A stretch of DNA of 64,000 nucleotides from the NCBI RefSeq assembly GCF_004664715.2, contig NC_051075.1:26964715-27028714 (forward strand). Direction: 5' to 3'. Shown here piece by piece: positions 51,887 through 63,951 of this stretch (the first letter of the stretch is position 1; each line of letters begins with the position of its first letter). The DNA comes from Peromyscus leucopus (lineage: Eukaryota > Chordata > Mammalia > Rodentia > Cricetidae). Position numbers and translations under genes: made by a program. A model generated the notes under the pieces. The model saw nothing but the letters and a program-made list of their open reading frames with translations, was not told the origin of the DNA and searched no databases.

Positions 51887-52243
51887 ATTGTGATAATTAG
51901 TGTTAATTGTCCACTTGAAAGAATCTAGACTCACCTGAGAGACAGCCTGTGGAGGGTTATTTGGATTGCATGAACTGAATTGGGAAAGTCTACCCATTAT
52001 GGGTGGTACTATTCCCTGGGTGGGATCCTGGTCATGTAAAGAAATGAAGCTGCATAGCAGGGTGGATCTGATGTTCTGTTTCCTCACCCTGGGTGCAGTG
52101 CAGCCATCTCAAGGCCCTGCTGCTGACTTCTCCACCACGCTGGAGTGGACTCTTGAATGGCGTGTGAACTAAAACCAGCCCATTCTGCCTTAAATTGCTT
52201 TTGTCCAGGTATTTTATCACAGCAATAGAAAAGTATGACAAGA
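51887..52243 (+). mobile_element. MaLR (ORR1-like) LTR
   Basis: Tgtgataattagtgttaatt, tcacctgagagacagcctgt and tttatcacagcaatagaaaa. Confidence 0.7.
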
Positions 52244-52637
52244 CATGTCCAGCCTTTTGAAACTGCAACATGACACTGCCATCTACACAGTTCATACTGT
52301 GGAGAACTTCACAATCATGTTTAAAAAAAACAACTCGATGTTTTAAGAAAGTTTATGATTTTGTTTTGGGCCATATTTACAACTATCTTTGGCTACTTTT
52401 AACCTTATGCAGCCTGTGGAGCACAGGTTAGATGCAACTTGGATGCAACAAATATTCAAGTATATACCTATACCTTTCTCTCTGTCTACACTTTTGCCAT
52501 TTTATAAATTCCTAGCAGCAGTATTTTTGAAATAAGGTTTATGTACATATTTAAGGCATTTGTTACAGAAAGAAAATTAGCCTCTGAAGTTCTGTTGTGT
52601 TCACAGTGCTCAATACTGTGCAATAAAACCATATCCA

Positions 52638-52800
52638 GGGCTGGATATATGGCTCAAAGGTTAAGAGCACTGACTGCTCTTCCAGAGGTCCTGAGTTCAA
52701 TTCCCAACACCCACATGGTGGCTCATAACCATCTGTAATGAGATCTGGCACCCTCTTCTGCATACGTAATAAATAAATAAATCTTTAAAAATATTTTTAA
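52638..52800 (+). repeat. Young B2 SINE with 13-bp target duplication
   Basis: Aaaaccatatcca at 52625-52637 and 52801-52813. Confidence 0.9.
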
Positions 52801-53015
52801 AAAACCATATCCAATGTCACAGAATTGCAAGCTGGAAAACAACTAAACAATTATCTCTTAATTTCAATTTCAGAAACTATATAGTAGGTTTGTCTATTCT
52901 GACATCTCCTTTGTCTTAGTTTTTGTTGTTGTTGTTTTTCTGTTGCTCTGATGAACTGACAAAAGCAACTGGAGAGCTGGCAAGATGGCTCAGTGGGCAG
53001 AGCCTTGGCTGTACA

Positions 53016-53344
53016 GGTTGGTTTTTCAGCTACTTTTCTGTTACTGTGATAAAACACCAGGACCAAGACGACTTCTGAAAGAAAGGTTTATTTTGGCTTA
53101 TGGTTGGTTCCAGAGGGTTGGGGACCATGGCAACAGGGACAGCAGGGCAGCAGGTAGAGTGGCAGGAACAGGAAGCTGGAAGCTCCCATCTGGAGCTGCA
53201 AGCACAGATCAGAGAGAGCAACCGGAAACAGCACAAGTCTCTAAACTCTCAAAGCCCGCGTCCAGTGACATACTTCCTCCAACAAGGTCAAACCCCCTAA
53301 ATCTATCCCAAACAGCACAAAAGGTGGAAACCGCATTGTGGGGG
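53016..53344 (-). mobile_element. MaLR-type LTR
   Basis: Ttctgttactgtgataaaac and tgacatacttcctccaacaa, reverse-complement MaLR text, cut by the next element. Confidence 0.65.
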
Positions 53345-55640
53345 ACCCACCCCCACCTTCTTCCCCCAGGGTACTATTGAGGAGTTAGGGATAAGAGATT
53401 TAGATAGAAATATACAGGGGAGAAAGAGACAGAAACACAGAATAGCCTCAGGAAAGGAATGGATCCTTAACCACTGGCCCCTTCTGTCTCTTCTAAAGAG
53501 CTTTTTAAAGGAATGCCAGGGAGAAGCAAAAAACCTCCCCCTAGCACAGCCAAGTACAGACCCTTCCAAAAACCGGGTCACCATGCACATGGTCAATCCA
53601 TCCCCTTATGCAGCCCTGCTGGGTAAAACAAGCTCATATCTCACTAGGAAACCTCTGGGCTCCCACAAGTCCCTCTTTTTAATTTTTTGAAGAGCCCCTC
53701 AGGTCCCTCAGATAAACTGAGTCTGTTTTGGTCATCCTCCTTAATTATTCTTCCATTACTCATCATGAAGATATGCTTTGCATATCTTCAAACATACTTT
53801 GGATTAGGTTAGAAGCTATCAAGAAGAAAGTTGCCCATCTCTGACCACCAGACTCTGGCAGGAGGGGGTAGAGAGATTAACTCAACTCTGACTCAGGAGC
53901 TTGAAAGTAATTTGAACAACCCCGTGATCCCTAGGCTGCCACACACCCCAGTAAAGGAGTAGAAGACGACCAAGATGGAATGTTCTTTTTGGAACGAGTT
54001 TTAAGATGTCTATAACAGTCTTAGCTGTGCCAAGCCCTTTTTTAAATCAATAAACTCTTGATGCAAACTATATCAAATAAATTGCATCAAACTTAAAGAT
54101 TCCCTTAAATTCACCAAACTCTGGTTCATTAATATCAACATAATTCTAGTATGAATATTAGTATACATATTTACAACTAGCATGACTATTTACTATATCT
54201 ATATATATGTGTGTGTGTACATATATTTACACTTTTTACAAACTTACATTCTATAGGACTACTTTATAAACCTTAGCAAACATCTAGAAGAGATCTCTGA
54301 ACTATTATCGCTGTACATATTTACACTTTTTACAAACTTACATTAAACATTTAGACTGACATTCAACATTTACATGTTTCACAAACTCACATTCAACATA
54401 TACTTATTTATACTTCTTACAAGCTTATATTCAAAAGGAAACTCTATAGAACTATTTTACAAACTTATATTCATAAGGAAACTATTCCATAAACTTTAGC
54501 ACATATCTAGAAGATATTTCTTAGGAGAACTATTTACCAAATTTATATTCAAGAGGAAACTCTATAGAACTATTTTACAGACATCTAGAATCTCTTAACA
54601 GAACTAATTTACATTAGAAAGAATCCTAAACAGAACTAACTCATTTTCTTTCAACAAGATAGAGAGTACACAAATCATAAGTTACCATAGTAAAAATTAT
54701 AAGTGAACTCAACACTGCTTTATTTCTAAGTTCGGAATTCATGGTGAGCTCTGATATGAGGTTCCTGTGGGTAGCTTCATTTGGTGACTAAGGGTACAAT
54801 TTTCCCCCTTCTTAATTTTTTAAAGCTGCTTTTTAAGATTACCATGAGTTCTTTTAGTGATGCCAATGTTTCCCTCTTGTATCTTAAGCACAACTCAATC
54901 CTGTAAGTTTTATTCACACCTGAAGCAATTCCCCAGTGTAAGGACCATTTCCCCTGTTTTCTAAAAGCTTACAAAGTAGCTTGTTGACAAATGGTATTAG
55001 CATTTTAATTATCTCCTCCTTAGAGGCAAGCTGTTCACCTGTTCTTAGTTCTCAGGAGGTAAGACTAAGCTTTCTAACATTGCTTTGAAAAGAAACCACA
55101 CTTTGAGATTTGGGGCAGTGTTGCCATTTTGAGCTGAAAAACTACATTTCCCAGCCTGCCTTTCTCTATAGCATTATGCTATTACTACATTTCCCAAGGT
55201 GCTTTTTGAACTACATTTCCCATACTGCCTTTAGGGTATGCTGCACTCCTTCCATTTACATGGTTTGTTTTTGTACTTTTGCTTTTACCATGGAAGGTTT
55301 TTGAGTCAAGATTTTGCTCTTTTACCATGGGAGATTTCTGTTCTCCCTGAGCTGGCATTGATAAGTCTATTTCCTTCACCTGACACTCTTCCCAGAGTGG
55401 GCCACATCCATCTGCCCACTCGATTTGGTTCCAGAAGCAAAAACCTGTCGGGGCTTGCCCCCCTGCCTTTCCAGGACATTGATAGTACTTAAAATAAAAG
55501 TCTCTTCAGAGAGATTTTTGGGAACTCAAGCCCTGCCTCCCTCATTGCAGGAAGACCACCAGGTCATTCCATCCCTTTATGCAGCCCTGCTGGGTAAAGC
55601 AAGCTAAGATCTCACTACATAACCTCTGTGGGCTCCCACA
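53345..55640 (-). mobile_element. ERV-like element with LTR pieces at both ends
   Basis: A 70-bp end block (atgcagccctgctgggtaaa ... gggctcccaca) occurs at 53598-53667 and 55567-55640. Read on the minus strand each is an LTR start, TGTGGGAGCC. A purine-rich stretch ending AAAAAGAGGGACT abuts the left one as a polypurine tract would. The body has no long reading frame. The two LTRs differ outside the shared block. Confidence 0.6.
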
Positions 55641-55659
55641 TATACTTACTATATCAACA

Positions 55660-55745
55660 TTTTTCTCCAGTGCTGAAGATTGACACCTGGACCTTGTGCA
55701 GGGTAGGCAAGTACTCAACCACTGAGCTTCACCCCAACCCTTTGT
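55660..55745 (-). repeat. ID SINE
   Basis: Ggtaggcaagtactcaacca and ctgagcttcaccccaaccc. Confidence 0.7.
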
Positions 55746-56639
55746 TGTATTAGATTTTTTGTCATATTTTACCATATATTCCTTTCCAATTTTTTTTAAA
55801 TCAAATAAAAACAGTTGCTGTAAAGCATCTTACAACTCAGGTTTACCCCATCTCCTGGCTGCATCAAGTGGCTGCATTATGTGACTGGCCTATACTATCT
55901 AAGTGTTTAAGTGTGCTCTATGGTGCTTGTACACCTGCTGAAATGCCCTGTGGCACATGTTCTTTCGTTAAGTAAGTCACTGGCTGTTCTAAAGCACATC
56001 ATTCCTTACCCCATCCACACTCCGTCCTCCAGGACAGTGGACCTAAAGCCATCATTCAGGTAGCATTAGAGCCTCCACTACTGTCAACAGGAAATCTCTT
56101 CCCTGCTAATCTCTCAATTTCCAGTGTTAGACTATCTGCTGGACTGATTATTTTCAACACTGCTAATCTTTACATAGAAAAGAGATTTAAAATCTATTTC
56201 CAAAAGATTTATCTCTTCCACTGCTATCTCTTTTTAATCACGTTAATGCTAAATAGTAGTAAAATGTCTCAAAACCAATAAAACAAGAGAATCCTGGAAT
56301 ATCAAATAAAATTGGCATTATAATAGTTAAATGAGAAAAGTTGTTAGGCATGTTCTTGATATCAAAATGTACATATGAAATCATAATCCAATTAAGCTTT
56401 CAAAATAAGAAATCAAACTAAATGCAGATGTTCTTATCTAGAAAAGTGTTTCTTAATTAGAAAGCTGATACTCTGAGAATTTAACCCTAAAGGATGAAAG
56501 CAATAATTCATTAAAATTTTCAAAAAGATGACAGCAAGATAGCTTATAGGCTGCATGAATAATAAATATAAACTTTAAATTTAAATTAACACTTAAAAAG
56601 TAATTTCTAGTTTTCAAGTTATATTTTAATTACAAAGTT
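55746..56639. other. Unique-looking AT-rich DNA
   Basis: No feature recognised. Confidence 0.4.
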
Positions 56640-56836
56640 CTCTTTTTTAATGGTTTATTTGTTTTTTGTTTTATGTATGTGAATATTTAAGCTACACAGT
56701 GTGCAGTGCTCACAGAGGCCAGAAGAGGGCGCATGATTCCTTGTAGCTAGAGCTAACTAACAGCTGTGATGCTGAGAACCAAGGGTCCTCTAGGAGAGCA
56801 GCTCCCTCTCATCAGTTGAACCATCTCTCCAGCCCC
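56640..56836 (-). repeat. B2 SINE
   Basis: Ggccagaagagggcgcatga to tgaaccatctctccagcccc. Confidence 0.7.
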
Positions 56837-57193
56837 ACTAGGTATTCCTAAAGTTTTCATTAATTTTCCATTTCTTTCCTGCCTTAATTAATACTTTTTG
56901 TCTGAAATAGAGTCTTCTGTATCCCAAGGTTACCCTCCAACTCTATGTAGCTAAGTGTTGGGAACACAAAGATTCTTGTGCTCACAGATAATATGTAGGG
57001 AAAACAAGAACGTTAAACACAGTTTTCCACCCAGAAGGCTGGAAATGGAGGTGGACTAGGTGAACATTGGGCTATCTGTATGGCCAGCAGGCTCCCCCAC
57101 ACAGGACTGGAGATGGCCAACAGTCTAGATAACCTCTGTGCTATCTGTATGACCAAGACCAAGATTTTCCCCGAGGTCCTTAAGATAACATGT

Positions 57194-57569
57194 TGCTGTG
57201 GATATGGCTCTGTATCTGTGAATGTGTTGCTCTGATTTGGTTGATAAATAAAATGCTGATTGGCCAGTAGTCAGGCAGGAAGTATAGTATAGGCGGGACA
57301 AGCAGAGAAGATGATTCTGGGAAGTGGAAGGCTGAGTCAGGAGATGCTGCCAGCTGCCACCACCATGAGAAGCAAGATGTAAAGTACTGGTAAGCCACAA
57401 GCCACGTGGCAACTTATAGATTAATAGAAATGGGTTAATTTAAGATATAAGAATTAGATAGCAAGAAGCCTGCCGTGGCCATACAGTTTATAAATAATAC
57501 ATCTCTGTGTGTTTACTTGGGTCTGAGCAGCAGCGGGCCCGAGTGGAACTGGAGATAACTCCAACTACA
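57194..57569 (+). mobile_element. Solo LTR, GATTGGCC family, 6-bp target duplication
   Basis: Tgctgtggatatgg to ccaactaca, flanked by acatgt at 57188-57193 and 57570-57575. A good reference copy for the family in this window. Confidence 0.9.
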
Positions 57570-57814
57570 ACATGTGTAGCCTATATTTAGAACCCATCTT
57601 CATGGAAGAAGTAACATGTACTTTGAGAAGAGTTTCCATGTAATTGTGCATCCTTGTGCACAAAGGATTATGTTACACCAGGAATCTTTTTCCAAATGTA
57701 CTATATTTAAATATGCCTAAAATAAACTGCCTAGTGTCATACTCTAGAAGTTTGAACGAACACTGGCTACTGAGTCATGTTGAACTAGATTTTTCTCTTG
57801 CTTCACATGGATTG

Positions 57815-58002
57815 TTACTGTGCTGGCCCTGGTATTTGCAGAGACCCCAGCTAAGGCTGGCCTTGAACTCCTGATCTTCTTTCCACTGCCCTAGTGCTGA
57901 GATTATAGGTTCCCCACCAACCCAGTTCATGTAGTGCTGGGGACTAGAACCAGAAGTATGTACACTAGCAAACACTCTAACAACTAAGCTGCATTGCCAG
58001 CT
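57815..58002 (-). repeat. B4 SINE (B1-ID)
   Basis: Aaggctggccttgaactcct then caactaagctgcattgccag. Confidence 0.55.
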
Positions 58003-58082
58003 GATATGGTTTTTTAACCCTGAAAATTGAATCTCTACCTCCTAAGAGATAGGATTAAAGGTGTGTGCCACCACTGCCTGGA

Positions 58083-58687
58083 ATCTATGTTTAATCTAAT
58101 GGCTTGTTCTATTCTCTGATCTTCAGTCAAATTTTATTACAGTATACAATATATCACCACAACATTAGATTCTAACGGTGGCAGTGCTGATATCTCCTTA
58201 GAGCTGTTAAAACCAAAAGCTCTCCAACAGAATGTATGGTGGTATTTTCTCACCACACACACACACACTCTCTCACAATCGCACATGCAGTGTTTCTGTG
58301 CAAGTTCAAGCTGAAGCAGCACTGAGTGGGATGCTCGTTTCTTTTGAATTTTACCTCTTCACAAATGTTTCCAAACATTTAACTATCAGTATCTCATGAA
58401 GATTTAACAAAGATTAATTTTTAAACCTCTGGAGATTAAGTTATTTTTAAATCACCTTGATGAAAGAAACCTAAGCCACTACACAAGGTAAAATATAATC
58501 TCTTCTTCTGGGGGGTTCTTAGGAGATGTGCGACTTCTGAGAGATCTTTATTCATAATTAATCTCTAGATTTGTTATTCTTAAGAATAGATTCTAATCCC
58601 TATGACAATTGATTTTGTGGATTTTTGAAACAAACAGTGTGGTCCACAGAACAGGTTAATGGCCCAAATAGGAGCAGCATGTGGATG
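58083..58687. other. No feature recognised
   Basis: AT-rich, short CA run near 58258. Confidence 0.4.
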
Positions 58688-58990
58688 CGTTCCCAGTGTG
58701 GCCAGAGAGTTGGTTAAGAATACTTATGGCTCTTGCAGAGGTCCTGAATTCAATTCCCAGTATCCACACACACGGTGGCTCACAACCATCCATAACTCCC
58801 AGGCACTCACATAGTGTGGATTCATAAACATAAAACTTTCTCCCTTTTTTTAAGGCCATACAGCACTTAATCCCAACACTCAGAAGGCAGAGGCAGGAGG
58901 ATCTCTGGTCTATACATTGAGTTCCAGGACAGGATCTAGCCAGGGCTAGATGGAGAGACCTGGTCTCAAAAAAGCCAAAAAAAAAAAAGA
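58688..58990 (+). repeat. B2 SINE then B1 SINE
   Basis: 58688-58850 B2; 58853-58990 B1 with poly-A. Confidence 0.65.
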
Positions 58991-59186
58991 AAACAATGGC
59001 TTCCCCAGTACATCAGGCCATTTTCCCAAAGGAAGAAATCCATAACACCAGGCTTAACAAAGTTCTCTTCTCTGCCAAAATATCCAGGTTACTGCAGTTA
59101 GGAAAAGGCTGGCCTGTTCTGTGGGAAGTGTGTCTCTCTGGTGGACTGACTCAAACATTTTTTCCAGCTAGTCAAAACTCAACTGG

Positions 59187-59351
59187 GGCCGGGCGGTGAT
59201 GGCGCACGTCTTTAATCCCAGCACTCGGGAGGCAGAGCCAGGTGGATCTCTGTGAGTTCGAGGCCAGCCTGGTCTCCAAAGCGAGTTCCAGGAAAGGAGC
59301 AAAGCTACACAGAGAAACCCTGTCTCGAAAAACCAAAAAAAAAAAAGAAAC
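59187..59351 (+). repeat. Young B1 SINE with 11-bp target duplication
   Basis: Aactcaactgg at 59176-59186 and 59352-59362; near-consensus body (gccgggcggtgatggcgcac). Confidence 0.9.
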
Positions 59352-59362
59352 AACTCAACTGG

Positions 59363-59989
59363 CTGCCCTAAATTCCTTAAATGACAGTATCATAAAGTGT
59401 CAGGTGGCTTCATAGGTCGATGACAGTTATAGCCCTTAGGAATGTGCTGGTTTTGTAAAAGAGATTTAAAGATTGCCCTGTAAAAATCCTGGTCAAAGCT
59501 CACTTGAGTATGCAATATTTAAATCCTACCCAATATATTGTTTACTGGTCTAAACGTATAAGCTGCCCACAGCACTCAGCAACTTGATTTAATTGAAGGA
59601 AAAAGAAAAGAGGAAAAAAAAAAAACCTTTGAATTGACAAAGGTGCTCTTCACCAGTGAACAAGGCCAGAGTAACAAACCTGGTAAGTTCTGTGGAAGAT
59701 GGCTATGCTGCCATCGATCTCTTGTGCCATTTGCAAGAAACTGAGTTAAGAGTACCTGTAATGCCATTAACTCACTGCTGTGACAGACTAAAAGTTACCT
59801 TTTGCATTTTCATAAAACACACTAAAAAGTATTAATTAGCCTGTTATTTTTTGTTGTTGTTTACTGACCACATTTTTCCTTTGCTATTCTTTCTTCATTT
59901 TGATAAAGTCACATTTATCCCCTGCTTTCCTCCACTAGTTTGGAAGTTGTGTGTCCAGGTTTGGGTCATCCCTTCCTCTAGTGTATGTT
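59363..59989. other. No feature recognised
   Basis: No exon or clear repeat. Confidence 0.4.
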
Positions 59990-60327
59990 TACTCTAGCTT
60001 CTTTTCTCCTTGTTGTGACCAGAAACCTGACAAAAAGCAGCTTAAGGAAGGAAGGACTGACTCTAGCTCTTGGTTTGGTGAAATGGCCCCTCGTGGTGGG
60101 GAGAGTTTGATGGAAGCTGCCCCCCACCTTTGGCTGCAGGAATGAGGCTGCTCCCATCTGGGCAGATCAGAGAGCAGACAAAAGGGAATGGCATCTCTCT
60201 CTTTTCCTACATTCAGGTGGACCTTACCTCAGAGTCAGTCTTCTCTGGAAACAACCTTGTGGACATACCCGAGGGTGTCTCCTATGTGATTAAACTTAGT
60301 CAAATTGGCAGTAAAAATTAACAATCA
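59990..60327 (-). mobile_element. MaLR (ORR1-like) LTR
   Basis: Ends gtcaaattggcagtaaaaat then taacaatcaca, reverse complement of the ORR1 start. Confidence 0.55.
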
Positions 60328-60807
60328 CATATTAAAATTATTACCAGTTATTGAGGGAGAAATGATATAGAAGTAAAGATGTAAAGACAGAGAAAGAGGA
60401 AAAAATGAACTGAACTTTAATAATTAGATGGTTAAAACAGGTACAAAAGATAAAAAGTAAGTCAAGATGATCAAAATAGACTGTTTTTAATCTGTTATCC
60501 ACTGCCTCTAAAAGCATCATGATCAAGGCAGAATGATATGAAATGTTCAGGAGTAAATAAAAGACAACATCAGTTCAACAGAGAGCAAGCTGGTGTGGTT
60601 GTATTAATGATACAAAGTGACATAAAGCAGTATGTAGGACAGAGCAATCACTATCCTATTGCTAATATATGCTGTTAGGGAAAATTGTAAAATCAAAGAA
60701 AGCATACTAACATAAAAAAGACATATGAGTCATACAGAACACCACGGAGAACAAGAACACACACAGGCATACTGCAGACATGAAAGATGAAAATAATTCC
60801 CAAAATG

Positions 60808-61005
60808 GGCTGGAAAGATGGCTTACAGGTTAAAGGCATATGTTGCTCTTTCAGAAGATCTGGTTCAGTTCCCAGCACCCACAAGCATCCTTAACTCCAG
60901 TTTCCAGTGATCTGACATCCTCTTCTGATCTCCAAGGGTACCGGACACAAATGTGGTGCACAGAACATGCATGCAGACCACACTCATACACAGAAAAAAA
61001 CTATA
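60808..61005 (+). repeat. B2 SINE
   Basis: Gggctggaaagatggcttac head. Confidence 0.75.
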
Positions 61006-61089
61006 TATACGTTTTTTAGTTCTAAGAACACTAGAAAGATGAATAAATCTGCATTTTCAACATTATTTTTAAAATAACTGAAAAACTAC

Positions 61090-61412
61090 ATACTTATAGA
61101 TGTGACAAATGCCTGTAATCCCTGCCTCAGAAGAATGAGGCAGGAGGATCATGAGTTCAAGGCCAGCTAGAAATACATAGCACTCAAGAGGTAGAGGCAG
61201 GCAAATTTCTGTGAGCTGGAGGCCACCCTGTGCCATGGTTTACAGAATGAGTTCTAAGATAGCCAGGGCTACAGAGAGAAGGCCTGTCTTGAAAAAGCCA
61301 TGAAGGGAGGAGGGAGGGAGGGGAGGGAGGGAGGAAGGAAGGAGGAGGAGGGAGGAGGGAGGGAGGGAGGGAGGGAGGGAGGGAAGGAAGGAAGGAAGGA
61401 AAAGAAAGAAAA
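61090..61412 (+). repeat. B1-derived pair with (GGGA)n/(GGAA)n tail
   Basis: Two B1-like units to 61300, then purine repeats 61303-61412. Confidence 0.65.
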
Positions 61413-61454
61413 CCAAGTGTAATATGCCACAGCATTTAATTTACAACAATAATA

Positions 61455-62480
61455 TGGTTAGCAGCCAACTAGATGAAAAAATGCTTACTATGTATCACTA
61501 ATCATCAGAGAAATGCAAAAATCACACCAGTATACCTCACCCCAGGCAAGTGGCTACTACCAAAGAAGTGAAAGCTAGCACATGCTAGTGAGACCACAGG
61601 AACACGGAACTTCTGCAAACCTATAGTCACTAGAGTGTAGCAGTATTTACTCATCTGGACCGCCAGCCCGCAAATATGAAAGCGTGGCCTTAGCTTAGGC
61701 TTTTTCCCAACTAGCTCTTATAACTCAAATTAACTTGCCTCTATTAATCTACATTCTGCCACGTGGCTTGGTTACCTGTGCTCTGTACTGTATGCCCAAC
61801 TTCTTCAGAGTCTCACTGGTGTCTCTCACCTCTCTTCTTCCCAGAGTTCTCTCTCTTACTGCAAGTCCTGCCAATTCTCTCCTGCCTACCTATTGGCCAT
61901 TCAGCTCTTTATTAAACCATCACAGTGACACATCTTCACACAATGTAAACAAATAACTGCAACACTAGAGTCTAGAGTCTAATGGGAATGCAAATTCATA
62001 CACCTCTAAAAGAAAATAGTTCCCCCAAAAAACTCTAAAAATGGACCCACCACAGGGTTCAGCTATCACTTCTGGGTATTTACCCAACAGAAATGAAATC
62101 ATTCTATCAAAGATTTATCTGAACTTATATGTTAATTGCACAACTAATTAATAATATTCTAAGTAAGGACTCAGATGAAGGGATAGAGAAAATCTGATAT
62201 AAGCAAGAGGAGGGGAGTGGGAGAGGGCATCCAGGAAGGGGAGCAAATAGGAATAAAGTAAAATGACAGATACGTGTGATAATGCCATAATGAAACACAT
62301 TATTTTGTATACTGACTTAATACAAACTTTTAATGTACACACATATGCTGCAGTATTGTTGAACCATAAGAAGTTTGAAATCTTGCTATTTATGGCAAAA
62401 TGCATAGAACTGGAGGTCACGTTGTTAAGTAAACCAAACTTGGAAAAACAAATACATACTCTCTTTCATTTGTGAAAACT
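61455..62480 (+). mobile_element. Old L1, rearranged, split by an LTR
   Basis: Atcatcagagaaatgcaaaa, then after the LTR tctaatgggaatgcaaattc. L1 3'-end text at 62150-62330 and further ORF2-like text to 62480. Confidence 0.6.
61636..61964 (-). mobile_element. Solo LTR with 6-bp target duplication
   Basis: Tgtagcag to ctgcaaca on the plus strand; flanks ctagag at 61630-61635 and 61965-61970. On the minus strand it has ttaataaagagctgaatggc, linking it to the GATTGGCC group. Confidence 0.85.
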
Positions 62481-62489
62481 TTTTAAGTT

Positions 62490-62606
62490 AGCCAGGCATA
62501 GTGAAGCACACCTTTAATCCCAGAACTCACGGGGCTGACATACATAGATCTCTAAGTTCCAGGACAGCCAGAGCTACATGGAGAAATCCTGTCTCAGAAA
62601 ACAAAA
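62490..62606 (+). repeat. B1 SINE
   Basis: Gttagccaggcatagtgaag head. Confidence 0.75.
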
Positions 62607-62639
62607 GTATAAAGTTAATCTCAAAACAGAAGAGAACAG

Positions 62640-62890
62640 TGATTGATGGAGGTTAGTGGTTGCAGGTACCAACATACATTAGGAAGTTCTAGATTCTAGA
62701 GCAACTGTGGTTTAAAATAACCATCTATGAATTTTGTAAGAACCAGAAGACAGGAGCTCAGAAGTTAGCACATAAAGAAATGAAAAAAGGAAGGCTGATA
62801 ACCCCGACCATTGCATGTTACATGCATGTACTGAATCACATTGTAAACCTAAGTGTATATAATTATCTCTATTAAAAGGAAAAGTAAATA
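62640..62890 (+). mobile_element. Old L1 3' end
   Basis: Gcatgtactgaatcacattg and gtgtatataattatctctat resemble old L1 3' termini. Confidence 0.5.
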
Positions 62891-63142
62891 AAACATATAT
62901 TTTGTTTTGTTACTATACAGATCCCAAGTAACACACCTGAAGTTAACATTCAGGTCAAATTAGACAACTCCACACTGCTTTTCAACTGTGTCTTTTGCAT
63001 CATTTCCAAGGGGAAGGGCTAGGCTCTGGTGTACATTATATGAGGTGACTAGGTTGAAATGTTTGGACTTTGTTGTAAGGGCCAAGGGAAATGGTCCAAT
63101 CTGTGTTTCAGAAACAGCATTCTTGGCCATCAGGATGTCTCC

Positions 63143-63188
63143 GTGAATAAAAGCACCTGATGCAAAGGTGCTTTTATTCACCTTTGCA
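63143..63188. other. Overlapping perfect inverted repeats
   Basis: Arms gtgaataaaagcacc (63143-63157) and ggtgcttttattcac (63167-63181), 9-base loop. A competing pair tgcaaaggtg (63161-63170) and cacctttgca (63179-63188), 8-base loop, shares bases with the first. Confidence 0.95.
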
Positions 63189-63204
63189 ATCCCCACAACA
63201 AGGG

Positions 63205-63528
63205 CAAAAGCTGGATACAGTAGCACACGTCTGTTATCCCAGCACTCCTATGGAAAGACAAGGTGGAGACAGGACAATCATCTGGAGGCTCAAAGGCCAG
63301 TTACCCTGGAGTAGCAGCATGGCGGAAACTAGAGACTGTGCCTCCAGGTACAAAAAACCAACTCTCAGAAGTTGTCCTCAGCCCAGGAGATAGTGGTGCA
63401 CGCTTTTAATCCCAGCACTCGAGAGGCAGAAGCATGTGGATCTCTGTGAGTTTGAGGCCAGCCTGATCTACAGAGCACATTCTAGGACAGCCAGGGCCAC
63501 ACAGAGAAACCCTGTCTCAAGAAAAAAT
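63205..63528 (+). repeat. Degraded B1/B4 then B1 SINE
   Basis: 63205-63365 weak; 63382-63528 good B1 (gcttttaatcccagcactcg). Confidence 0.65.
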
Positions 63529-63593
63529 AAAATCATCCTCAGACCTCTATAGGTGCACTGTGGCACTCATGCACCAGAATTCACATTTACATA

Positions 63594-63595
<2 letters not shown>

Positions 63596-63640
<45 letters not shown>
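63596..63640 (+). repeat. (CA)n microsatellite
   Basis: About 22 units. Confidence 0.95.
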
Positions 63641-63641
<1 letters not shown>

Positions 63642-63951
63642 ATACTAAAGTAGCATGGTGGTCATTGGAGACTAGAAGAGAAAGAGAGAAAGATCAGGTA
63701 CCAAAATATAGCAGAACAAAGTTCCAGTATTCTTGAGCACAGCTGAGTGACAATAGTTTACAACAATTTATTGCATATTTTATAAGAATTAGGAGAATAA
63801 AGTCTGAAGGTTTCCAACACAAAGAAATGCTGTTTAGAAGAAATAAAAATGCTAATTAAGATAATCTGATTATAACTACACACAGGTATTGAATTATCAC
63901 ACCATACTCATAAATTTGTATAATTCTGTGTCAATCAATCAAAAAATTTAG

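Noticed and set aside
62960..63226. 88-codon minus-strand frame ending KQCGVV, possibly a gene fragment
   Set aside because: It has a protein-like look but I recognise no family, and there is no splice or expression evidence. It also contains the overlapping hairpins. Worth a protein search, not a call.
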